From Caballeronia glebae (GTDB lineage Bacteria; Pseudomonadota; Gammaproteobacteria; Burkholderiales; Burkholderiaceae), in assembly GCF_001545035.1 (NCBI RefSeq), contig NZ_FCOJ02000041.1:1-64000 (forward strand): a stretch of DNA of 64,000 nt, written 5' to 3'. The position numbers were made by a program, and so were the translations under genes. The notes beneath the pieces are model-generated. The model was not told the origin of the DNA and ran no database searches. It worked only from the letters and a program-made list of their open reading frames with translations. How positions within the stretch are numbered: the stretch's first letter is position 1; every line of letters starts with the position of its first letter. Of this stretch, positions 7,250-14,563 are shown one piece after another.

Positions 7250-8617
7250 TCAGCGCCCTCTTCTTTTGAGATAGTAGCCGATTCCGAGAACGGCCAGCCA
7301 GACGGGAATCAGGAACACGGACAGGCGCAGATCCGGAATCTCGTACATCACCCACACGATGCCCGCGAGAAACGCGAGCACGATGTAGTTCGTGAACGGA
7401 TACGCGAAGCTCGGAAAGGCGGTCGCTTCGGCGTTCGCGCGTTTCTGCCGGCGGAACATGAGGTGGATGATGCTGATCATCGCCCAGTTGATGACGAGCG
7501 CCGACACCGCGAGACCCATCAGCAGGCCGAACGCGCGACCCGGAATCACGTAGTTGATCACGACGCACGTCGCCGTCGCCAGCGCCGACACCGCCAGCGC
7601 CGCGAGCGGAATGCCGCGCCCGCTCACGTTGAGCAGCGCGCGCGGCGCGTTGCCCTGCTGCGCGAGGCCGTAGAGCATGCGGCTGTTGGCGTAGACGCCG
7701 CTGTTGTACACCGACAGCGCGGCTGTCAGCACGATCACGTTGAGCACGTTCGCGACGAGCGTGCTGTTCATCTCGCAGAAAATCAGCACGAACGGACTGC
7801 CGCCGGTCGCGACCTTGTCCCACGGATAGAGCGAAAGCAGCACGGCGAGCGCGCCGACATAGAAAATCAGAATGCGATAGATGACCTGATTGGTCGCGCG
7901 CGGAATACTGCGCGACGGATCTTCCGCTTCCGCCGCCGTGATGCCGACGAGCTCCAGCCCGCCGAACGAGAACATGATCACGGCCATCGACATCACGAGG
8001 CCGTGCACGCCGTTCGGAAAGAAGCCGCCGAGCCGCCACAGGTTCGCGACACTCGCCTCCGGACCCGCCTTGCCCGACACGAGCAGCCAGCCGCCAAACA
8101 GAATCATCGCGACGATGGCCGCCACTTTCACGATCGCGAACCAGAACTCCGTCTCGCCGTAGGACTTCACGCTCGTCAGATTGATCGCGTTGACGATCAC
8201 GAAGCATGCAAGCGCCGATATCCACATCGGCAAGTGCGGCCACCAGTAATGCATGTAGATGCCGACGGCCGATAGCTCCGCCATGCTCACCAGAATGTAA
8301 ATGGCCCAATAATTCCAGCCGGAAATAAAGCCGGCGGCGTGGCCCCAGTATTTATCGGCGAAATGGCTGAAGGAACCGGCGACCGGCTCCTCGACGATCA
8401 TCTCGCCTAGTTGCCGCATGATGAAAAACGCCATCAGCCCGGCGATCGAATAGCCGAGCAGCACGGACGGCCCGGCGAGCTTGACCGTTTGCGCGACGCC
8501 GAGAAAAAGACCGGTGCCAATTGCGCCGCCGAGCGCGATCAACTGGATGTGGCGGCTCTTGAGCCCGCGTTTGAGCGCTTCGTGTGGAGGTGCTTCGTTC
8601 GTGTTGCCTGAAACCAT
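7250..8617 (-). CDS. aroP: aromatic amino acid permease, AAT family
   Basis: This inner-membrane proton symporter for phenylalanine, tyrosine and tryptophan belongs to the APC superfamily and has 12 membrane helices in 455 residues. The N-terminus LKRGLKSRHIQLIALGGAIGTGLF is the family signature. Further marks are MRQLGEMIVEEPVAGSFSHFA, FSFGGLELVGITAAEA, ATNQVIYRILIFY and LSVYNSGVYANSRMLYGLAQQGNAP. By eye it matches E. coli AroP nearly throughout, better than it would LysP or ProY. The adjacent co-directional tyrB supports aromatic amino acid substrates. The upstream region to 8962 must hold the promoter, but I could not find a TyrR-like box. Confidence 0.9.
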   Translation of the reverse strand: MVSGNTNEAPPHEALKRGLKSRHIQLIALGGAIGTGLFLGVAQTVKLAGPSVLLGYSIAGLMAFFIMRQLGEMIVEEPVAGSFSHFADKYWGHAAGFISGWNYWAIYILVSMAELSAVGIYMHYWWPHLPMWISALACFVIVNAINLTSVKSYGETEFWFAIVKVAAIVAMILFGGWLLVSGKAGPEASVANLWRLGGFFPNGVHGLVMSMAVIMFSFGGLELVGITAAEAEDPSRSIPRATNQVIYRILIFYVGALAVLLSLYPWDKVATGGSPFVLIFCEMNSTLVANVLNVIVLTAALSVYNSGVYANSRMLYGLAQQGNAPRALLNVSGRGIPLAALAVSALATATCVVINYVIPGRAFGLLMGLAVSALVINWAMISIIHLMFRRQKRANAEATAFPSFAYPFTNYIVLAFLAGIVWVMYEIPDLRLSVFLIPVWLAVLGIGYYLKRRGR

Positions 8618-8962
8618 GTCGATGCCTGCGTGAACTACAAGGAATTACCGATTTTTCCGCCCGAACGATCGCGCTTGTCGTTTCGTCCGACTTGTGGTCT
8701 GCTCATTGGGTAAAAACTGTTGTTTTTTCGTGCGGATGACCCCACAGGGCGCTGCAAAAAAGGCCGATTATCTGTGGACGGATCTGCGATTTTACCGCCT
8801 GGCGACCCGCGAAGCCTTGATGGGCGGACCTACCGCAGCCGCGCACCCGATGTTCGAGGGACGCACAACAAACGAATTGAAGCCGAAATCAGGGGTTGTT
8901 CGGAGGATTGCTTAAGGCGCGTCGGCGGGAGAATTGCATCATCCACTCACGACGGGGTCGCC
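8618..8962. other. divergent intergenic region aroP / small gene
   Basis: About 345 bases lie between divergent genes. They contain T-rich and A-rich runs near 8715-8730 and 8755-8762, compatible with promoters in both directions. I see no inverted repeat of note and no convincing gene; the short frames overlapping 8694-8962 have no ribosome site or family likeness. Confidence 0.4.
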
Positions 8963-9226
8963 ATGTATCAAACGATGGAAGGAAACGCCAAGCCGCATCG
9001 CACGGCGGAGTGTTTCACGGAAGGATCACAAGACAGCGCGGCGGCGACGCAAGCCGAATTGCTGAACGCGCTGCAGTCGGTGTCGGACAACATCATGCGC
9101 CTTGCCGGGAAGCTGCGCGGCGAGCGCAACGCCACCGCCGGCGATGCAGTGACCATTACCGAGCAGCATGCGCTCGCGCAAAAGCTGATCGGACGCTTGC
9201 TGACGCTGCCCGCGTCGCAAGCGTAA
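8963..9226 (+). CDS. hypothetical protein, 87 residues
   Basis: A small soluble protein begins MYQTMEGNAKPHRTAECF. After a polar stretch it becomes a long helix pair (QAELLNALQSVSDNIMRLAGKLRGE and ITEQHALAQKLIGRLLTLP). The heptad-like spacing of leucines suggests coiled-coil packing or a small helical bundle. I do not recognise it. The ribosome site is weak (GGGG about seven bases before ATG), and the longer frame that extends upstream shows no coding character. The next small membrane gene follows 77 bases downstream on the same strand. Confidence 0.55.
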   Translation: MYQTMEGNAKPHRTAECFTEGSQDSAAATQAELLNALQSVSDNIMRLAGKLRGERNATAGDAVTITEQHALAQKLIGRLLTLPASQA

Positions 9227-9303
9227 CGGACCAACAGGGCCAACAGAGGGGAGCAGCGGTGACGGCCTGAGCCGCCCGCGCTCGGAGCATCGGGGAGAGG
9301 GAT

Positions 9304-9465
9304 ATGAGCTACTTGACGATCATCGCGGTGGTCTGGGCAATTTGCGCGATTGGTGCGGTGCTGTTCATCCGCGGCGCGGCGCAGCGCAATCACGAGCCGC
9401 TGCGCAAGCAGAGCGAACGCGAGCCGGTTACGCCCGCCTCGAAGGACTTCAGTCACCCGGCCTGA
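9304..9465 (+). CDS. small single-pass membrane protein, 53 residues
   Basis: The gene encodes MSYLTIIAVVWAICAIGAVL followed by FIRGAAQRNH and a charged tail ending SKDFSHPA. Residues 3-22 form one membrane helix and the tail is cytoplasmic by the positive-inside rule (RGAAQR). A GGGGAGAGGG site lies just upstream of the ATG. Small proteins of this layout are common near helical regulators in Burkholderia, but no named family is recognised. A strong hairpin follows immediately and may end its transcript. Confidence 0.6.
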   Translation: MSYLTIIAVVWAICAIGAVLFIRGAAQRNHEPLRKQSEREPVTPASKDFSHPA

Positions 9466-9476
9466 GTCTGACTACA

Positions 9477-9504
9477 CCGGCGAGACGTCCACACGTCTCG
9501 CCGG
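9477..9504. terminator. 12-bp stem hairpin between convergent genes
   Basis: CCGGCGAGACGT (9477-9488) pairs perfectly with ACGTCTCGCCGG (9493-9504) around a 4-base loop. It sits between the stops of the small membrane gene and aroQ, the usual place for a shared bidirectional terminator. No T-run follows on either strand, so efficiency is uncertain. Confidence 0.55.
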
Positions 9505-9525
9505 AAACTTGCCCGCCTTGCGGCC

Positions 9526-9981
9526 TTATTTGCCCGCGTCGATTGCGTTTATCGCTGCGACCGCGGCGCGCAGGCCCAGCAGGTAGCTGTCCACGCCGAA
9601 GCCGGAAATCTGCCCTCTGGCAATTTCCGCGAACATCGATTTGTGGCGAAACTCTTCTCGCGCGTGCACGTGCGACATGTGCACTTCGATGATCGGCGCC
9701 TTCAGAATAGCGAGCGCATCGCGGATCGCATAGCTGTAGTGCGTCCACGCGCCCGCGTTGATGACGATAGCGTCGACGTTTTCCTCGAACGCGCGATGAA
9801 TGCGCGAGCACATCTCGCCTTCGATATTTGTCTGGTAGCCCTCCACGTCCACGCCTAGCTCCTTGCCCAGCGCGGCCATTTGCTCGTCGATCTGCGCGAG
9901 CGTCGCCGTGCCGTACTGCTTCGGGTCGCGCTTGCCGAACATGTTGAGGTTGACGCCGTGCAGCGTCAGAATCTTTGCCAT
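9526..9981 (-). CDS. aroQ: type II 3-dehydroquinate dehydratase
   Basis: This 151-residue enzyme dehydrates 3-dehydroquinate to 3-dehydroshikimate, in the shikimate pathway or in quinate breakdown. The family pattern is complete: LTLHGVNLNMFGKRDPKQYG at the N-terminus, where the Tyr and Arg of the flexible lid lie, EGEMCSRIHRAF, then IVINAGAWTHYSYAIRDAL with the substrate-binding Asn and following Thr, and IIEVHMSHVHAREEFRHKS with the catalytic-type His. The MFGKRDP variant differs from the more usual LLGxREP. AAGGAAA precedes the ATG. Its neighbours on the same strand, a Gfo/Idh/MocA oxidoreductase and an MHS transporter, suggest a catabolic rather than housekeeping copy. Confidence 0.92.
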   Translation of the reverse strand: MAKILTLHGVNLNMFGKRDPKQYGTATLAQIDEQMAALGKELGVDVEGYQTNIEGEMCSRIHRAFEENVDAIVINAGAWTHYSYAIRDALAILKAPIIEVHMSHVHAREEFRHKSMFAEIARGQISGFGVDSYLLGLRAAVAAINAIDAGK

Positions 9982-10017
9982 GTGATTTCCTTGAACTGGA
10001 AGGGGAATTGAAAAGTT

Positions 10018-11076
10018 TCAGGCGGTCTCGACGATCTTGCCGCTCGTGGCGGCAAGCACGATAGCCTCGGTAATCCGCAGATTCTGCAGCCCGTCGCGGG
10101 CGCTGACAATAGGCTCGGCTTCCCCGCGCACCACGCGCCCGAAATGTTCCATCTGATGCGCTAGCGGATCGTCGCGGCGCATCGGCACGATGTTCTCCTC
10201 GAACGCCTTCCACCACGAGCGATCTTCGGCCTTCGCGTAGGATTTGAGACGCATCGTGGGCACGGAAAGCGAACCGAAAGTGCCCGCGATCACGTAGCAG
10301 TCTTCGTCGGGATACGTCGAGTACGCCTTGTTCTCCTGCGACGTCTGCTCCCAGCTTCGCGGGCACGCGGCCGTATCGGACAGCATGAACGTGCCGAGCG
10401 CGCCGCTCGCGAAACGCAAATTGATCGCGACAGTATCTTCGACCGGAAAGCCGCGCGTCGCGTGCGAAGCGAACGCCTGCACCGCGACGATGTCGCCGCA
10501 CAGCATGCGCAAGTTGTGCACCTCGTGGATCATGTTGAGCAGGATCGGGCCGCCGCCCGGCTCGCGCCGCCACGGCGCGCTGGCGTAATACTCGTCGGGC
10601 TTGAAGAACACCGCGCTGCCCATCACCGCGACCAGTCTGCCGAGACGCCCTTCGTCGATCACCTGTTTCGCGCGCGCCATGATCGGGCTGTGCGCGCGAT
10701 GATGGCCGATCAGCACGTTCACGCCCGAGCGCTCAACTTCATCGACGAGCGCCTGCGCCTCCTCCACGGTCGGCGCGATCGGCTTTTCCAGCAGAATCGG
10801 CACGCCAGCGGCGATACAGATTCGCGCATGCTCGACGTGCAACTGATTCGGCGTCGCGAGCACGATGCCGTCCGGGCGATCCTTCGCGAGGAGTTCATCG
10901 AGTGTTCTGTAGAGCGGCACGCCCGCTTTCTCCGCGATTGCAACGGCGGCCGGCGCCGGATCGACGATAGCGCCGAGCGTGCAACTCGCACTCGCCTGCG
11001 CGACGCCCATGTGCGCCTGACCGATATAACCCGCACCCGCCACTGCAATACGCGTTTTGCCTGAGTCTGTCTTCAC
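10018..11076 (-). CDS. Gfo/Idh/MocA family oxidoreductase
   Basis: This 352-residue NAD(P)-dependent dehydrogenase has a Rossmann domain with the nucleotide motif VAGAGYIGQAHM at about residues 12-23. LLEKPIAPTVEEAQALVD carries the EKP motif whose Lys assists hydride transfer. The C-terminal domain has GGGPILLNMIHEVHNLRMLCGD, the family's substrate-binding HEVxNLR region. It begins with GTG; GGTGA is upstream. Substrates in this family are polyols, sugars and cyclitols. Placed 36 bases upstream of aroQ and downstream of an MHS transporter, it may oxidise quinate, shikimate or a related cyclitol, but the exact substrate cannot be read from sequence. Confidence 0.85.
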   Translation of the reverse strand: MKTDSGKTRIAVAGAGYIGQAHMGVAQASASCTLGAIVDPAPAAVAIAEKAGVPLYRTLDELLAKDRPDGIVLATPNQLHVEHARICIAAGVPILLEKPIAPTVEEAQALVDEVERSGVNVLIGHHRAHSPIMARAKQVIDEGRLGRLVAVMGSAVFFKPDEYYASAPWRREPGGGPILLNMIHEVHNLRMLCGDIVAVQAFASHATRGFPVEDTVAINLRFASGALGTFMLSDTAACPRSWEQTSQENKAYSTYPDEDCYVIAGTFGSLSVPTMRLKSYAKAEDRSWWKAFEENIVPMRRDDPLAHQMEHFGRVVRGEAEPIVSARDGLQNLRITEAIVLAATSGKIVETA

Positions 11077-11171
11077 TTGAATTCACCGGTTGAGAAAAAT
11101 GCGCGCGCAAGGGCACGCGGACGGCGCGGATCGCGCGCCGCCGTGAGAAAAAGCAATTGGGGGAAGGAGGT

Positions 11172-12590
11172 TTAGGAAGCGCGCGCGTTGGCGACGGATT
11201 CCGCGCGCAGGCGCTCGTACTCCGTTTTCTCGACCGGACGCGCGTCGCGCTCGCCGAGCTGATTGAGCGGAATGCGATACGTCTCCCGCGCGCTCCACGC
11301 CGCAATCGCCGCGATGATCGTGACGGCGAGCGTGATCGAGCCGATCGTGAACGGAATGTTCATCGATCCCGGCGGCGCGACAGTCGCGAACAGCGCGGGC
11401 AAGAGCGCGGTGATGGTCGTGCCGACGTTCTGCGCAATGGCCATCGCGGAGACGCGCGTGCGCGTCGGAAAGAGCTCGGGGTAGAAGCTCGGGAAAATCG
11501 CGTTATAGCCCTGATAGACGATGCCCCACATCAGCAGCGACGCGACAATCGCCATGCCGACGCTGTGAATGCTGATCGCGTAGAGATACAGATACGACAG
11601 CAGGCCCGACGCGATCGCGCCGACGATGATCGGCGGTTTGCGCCCGATCTTGTCGGAGAGATTGCCGACGATCGGGATCACCACGACGGCGAGAATGTTG
11701 CCGACGACCGGAATCCACAGATACACGCTCTTGTGAAAGCCAACGCCGTAGGCCGCCTGCACCGCATACGCCGCGCCGAAAATGGTCGCGACCACGGGAA
11801 TCACGTTCATCAGCGCCATGCAGACGACGCGGATCATGTCGCCGAGGTTGTACTTGAAGGCATCGACGATCGGCGAGCGCGGCACCGCGCCCTTCTCGCC
11901 TTCCTTCTCGAACGCGGGCGTCTCATGCACTTCGCGCCGGATGATGTAGCCCGCGACCAGCACGAAAGCCGAAAGCAGGAACGGAATGCGCCAGCCCCAG
12001 GAATTGAACGAGTCCTCGGGCATGTAGTACGCGAGCGGCAGGAACACGGCGGCGGCGAGAATCTGCCCGGCCTGCACGCCCTGCAGCGTGAAGCTCGCGA
12101 AATAGCCGCGCCGCCCGAACGGCGAGTGTTCGAGAATCATCGAGCTTGCGCCGGAAATTTCGCCTGCGACCGCGAAGCCCTGAACCAGCCGCAGAATCAC
12201 GAGCAGCGTCGGCGCGAGCATGCCGACGCTGTGATACGTCGGCAGCAAGCCGACCGCCATCGTCGAGAAGCCCATCAGGAACATGCACAGCACGAGCACG
12301 GTCTTGCGGCCGTGGGTGTCGCCCCAGTGGCCGAGCACGAACGCGCCGATCGGGCGGGCGACGTAGCCGACGCCGTAAGTCGCGAGCGACGCGACGATCG
12401 CCACTTTCGGATTACCCGATGGAAAGAAGAGCTGCGGAAAGATCAGCGCGGCGGCCTGCGCGTAGATGAAGAAGTCGTAGTATTCGAGCGCGGAGCCGAT
12501 CCAGCCGCTCGCGGTCGCCTTCCTCGTCTGCTTTTGGTGCTCGGCGTGCGACCCGCCTTTTGCACCGGGTGAGAGAGAGTTCGTGTCCAT
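11172..12590 (-). CDS. MFS transporter, metabolite:H+ symporter (MHS) family
   Basis: This 472-residue inner-membrane symporter has 12 predicted helices. MHS hallmarks are GSALEYYDFFIYAQAAALIFPQLFFP in the first helix, GHWGDTHGRKTVLV in the loop 2-3, RLVQGFAVAGEISGASSMI, and the second-half loop GNLSDKIGRKPP. PELFPTRTRVSAMAI is typical of the ShiA/KgtP/citrate branch. The likely substrates are shikimate-like, dicarboxylic or aromatic acids. AGGAGA precedes the chosen ATG; the upstream in-frame start would add 41 non-transporter residues. It is the first gene of a probable three-gene unit with the oxidoreductase and dehydroquinase, supporting uptake of quinate or shikimate. Confidence 0.88.
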   Translation of the reverse strand: MDTNSLSPGAKGGSHAEHQKQTRKATASGWIGSALEYYDFFIYAQAAALIFPQLFFPSGNPKVAIVASLATYGVGYVARPIGAFVLGHWGDTHGRKTVLVLCMFLMGFSTMAVGLLPTYHSVGMLAPTLLVILRLVQGFAVAGEISGASSMILEHSPFGRRGYFASFTLQGVQAGQILAAAVFLPLAYYMPEDSFNSWGWRIPFLLSAFVLVAGYIIRREVHETPAFEKEGEKGAVPRSPIVDAFKYNLGDMIRVVCMALMNVIPVVATIFGAAYAVQAAYGVGFHKSVYLWIPVVGNILAVVVIPIVGNLSDKIGRKPPIIVGAIASGLLSYLYLYAISIHSVGMAIVASLLMWGIVYQGYNAIFPSFYPELFPTRTRVSAMAIAQNVGTTITALLPALFATVAPPGSMNIPFTIGSITLAVTIIAAIAAWSARETYRIPLNQLGERDARPVEKTEYERLRAESVANARAS

Positions 12591-12985
12591 GACGTCTCCT
12601 TTTATGAATCGCCCGACGGTTTCTGTGGCCATCTTTCCGACGATACTGCTTATTTCATTCCTTACCGACGACGCCTTCGCGGCATCGCGCGCAGGACATC
12701 CGAACATGATCACCTCTGAAACGAAAGCTTTCGATGAGGCAAAACCCGCGCGTGCGCCGTGAAATGAAAGACTTGAGCGGTAAATTACTATGTCCGCGAG
12801 AAATAATAATCAGGCTTGGAGGAAAGTCAGAATGCGCTGGGGGTGAATAATCCGCCGACATTCTTTCTAATCCGCGCCGCAGTCTTGCCTAAAGAACGCC
12901 CACACGCCGCCGTATACACGACTACCAGCGGTAACGGCATCGCCGCTGTCTTCATCTTCATCCTCACGCTGGCCCGGTCTCACGT
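12591..12985. other. divergent intergenic region, MHS transporter / diguanylate cyclase
   Basis: Roughly 395 bases lie between divergent genes and should carry promoters in both directions. The part around 12770-12835 is AT-richer. I found no long inverted repeat, no riboswitch-like structure and no credible gene; the short frames here lack ribosome sites. Confidence 0.4.
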
Positions 12986-14557
12986 ATGTCAGGCAATCCG
13001 TCCTTGATCGATTCGATTCTGGCCACGCCGGCCACAGAGGACGGCTCCATCACGCCCGCCCTTCGCGCGCAGCTCCTGTCGACGCTCGTCGAAGATATCC
13101 GCCCGCTTCTGCTGTCCGGCATTTCCGGCGCGTTCGTCGCGCTGATCGCTCTGGGACGCCAGCCGTCCGTCTGGACGATGCTATGGCTCACCGCCGACGC
13201 GCTTCTGCTCGCCACGCGTCTCACGATCGTGTCCCGCTATCGCGCGCTGAGCGGCCGCAGCGCGCCGCATCCCGGCCCCTGGGCCGCGCGCTATGCGCCG
13301 TTCGCTCTTCTCACCTGTCTCGTGACCGGCCTCGGCACGATGGCCTGCGTCATATCCGGCGACGCCGTTCTCGCGTCGCTCGCGATCATGGTGACGGCGG
13401 GATTGCTCGGCGGCGTCGCGTCGCGTAACGCGGGCACGCCGCATCTGGCGATCGCGCAGGTGTGCCTCGGCGCGCTGCCGATCGGCGTCGGCGGACTGTT
13501 CGGGCCGTCCGGCTACTGGATTCTCGTGCCGCCGCTCATCCTCTATATCGGCGCGATGTCCGCGGTCGTGCAACGCCACTACCGCGGCCTCGTCGCGCTG
13601 ATGACCGCCGAGCAGGGCCACGCCGAAATCGCCGCGCGCTTCGACGCGGCGCTCGCGCACATGCCGCACGGCCTCTGCACCGTGGATGCGTCGGGCAAGG
13701 TGGTGATCGCGAATCGCAAGGCGGCCGAGTTGTTCGGTGCGACCGTCGAAATGCTGCGGCTGAACGTTTCGCTGCCGGAATTCATCGGCTATGTCGGGCT
13801 CGCGAAGTTCGGCGAAACGCTGCGCGCGCAGTTCGCCGAGCGCTGCGCGCAATGGCTCGAAAACGGTAATCTGCCGCTCGATCTTCCGTTGCGCGACGGC
13901 CGGCATCTGGAACTGAGCCGCAATCCGGTGCCGGACGGCAGCGCGGTGATCATCATCGAGGACGTGACGGAGCGCCGCAAAGCCGAAGCCAAAATTCTGC
14001 ACTGGGCGCATCACGATTCGCTCACGGGCCTGCCGAACCGGCGTTATCTCGGCGATCACGCGGGGCGTCTGATGTCGGGCGGCGCGGGCCGCGAAAAGGT
14101 GACGGTGATGTACGTCGATCTGGACGGCTTCAAGCGCGTGAACGACTCGCACGGCCACAATGCGGGCGACGAACTGCTGAAGCTCGTCGCCGACCGCCTG
14201 CGCAACGCGATGCGTCGCGGCGAGCTGGCCGCGCGGCTCGGCGGCGACGAATTCGCGATCGTCGCGACCTACATCGCGGACGGCGCGAACGCCGTTTTCG
14301 CGCGCAAGATCATCCGCGAGTTGTCCGCGCCGTACACGCTCGCGTGCGGGCTGACGGTGCGCGTGGGCGTGAGCATCGGCATCGCGCTCGCGCGTCCGGG
14401 CGAGGTCTTCGAAAGCACGTTGAAACGCGCCGACGCCGCGCTTTACGAAGCGAAATCGGAAGAACGCGGCGCTTTCCGGTTCGCCGATCGCGACGGCGAC
14501 GCGGCAGGAAACGACGAACAGGCCGTCGCGAACGCCGAGCGCGGCCGCGCCTGGTAG
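12986..14557 (+). CDS. membrane diguanylate cyclase with PAS domain
   Basis: This 523-residue signalling enzyme makes cyclic di-GMP from GTP. An N-terminal block of about five to six membrane helices (residues 40-200) resembles a MASE-type sensor. A PAS domain (about 215-330) follows, with GLCTVDASGKVVIANRKAAELFG. The GGDEF domain spans roughly 335-500, with HDSLTGLPNRRYL, YVDLDGFKRVNDSHGHNAGD and the active-site loop ARLGGDEFA at 416-424. The inhibitory site normally reads RxxD just before this loop. Here it is RRGE, so product inhibition may be weak or absent. The gene converges on a GGDEF-EAL gene with only six bases between stops. Confidence 0.9.
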   Translation: MSGNPSLIDSILATPATEDGSITPALRAQLLSTLVEDIRPLLLSGISGAFVALIALGRQPSVWTMLWLTADALLLATRLTIVSRYRALSGRSAPHPGPWAARYAPFALLTCLVTGLGTMACVISGDAVLASLAIMVTAGLLGGVASRNAGTPHLAIAQVCLGALPIGVGGLFGPSGYWILVPPLILYIGAMSAVVQRHYRGLVALMTAEQGHAEIAARFDAALAHMPHGLCTVDASGKVVIANRKAAELFGATVEMLRLNVSLPEFIGYVGLAKFGETLRAQFAERCAQWLENGNLPLDLPLRDGRHLELSRNPVPDGSAVIIIEDVTERRKAEAKILHWAHHDSLTGLPNRRYLGDHAGRLMSGGAGREKVTVMYVDLDGFKRVNDSHGHNAGDELLKLVADRLRNAMRRGELAARLGGDEFAIVATYIADGANAVFARKIIRELSAPYTLACGLTVRVGVSIGIALARPGEVFESTLKRADAALYEAKSEERGAFRFADRDGDAAGNDEQAVANAERGRAW

Positions 14558-14563
14558 ACGCCG

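Noticed and set aside
8720-8962. Upstream extension of the 87-residue protein
   Set aside because: The added region has no coding pattern and includes promoter-like A/T runs; the internal ATG gives a compact helical protein.
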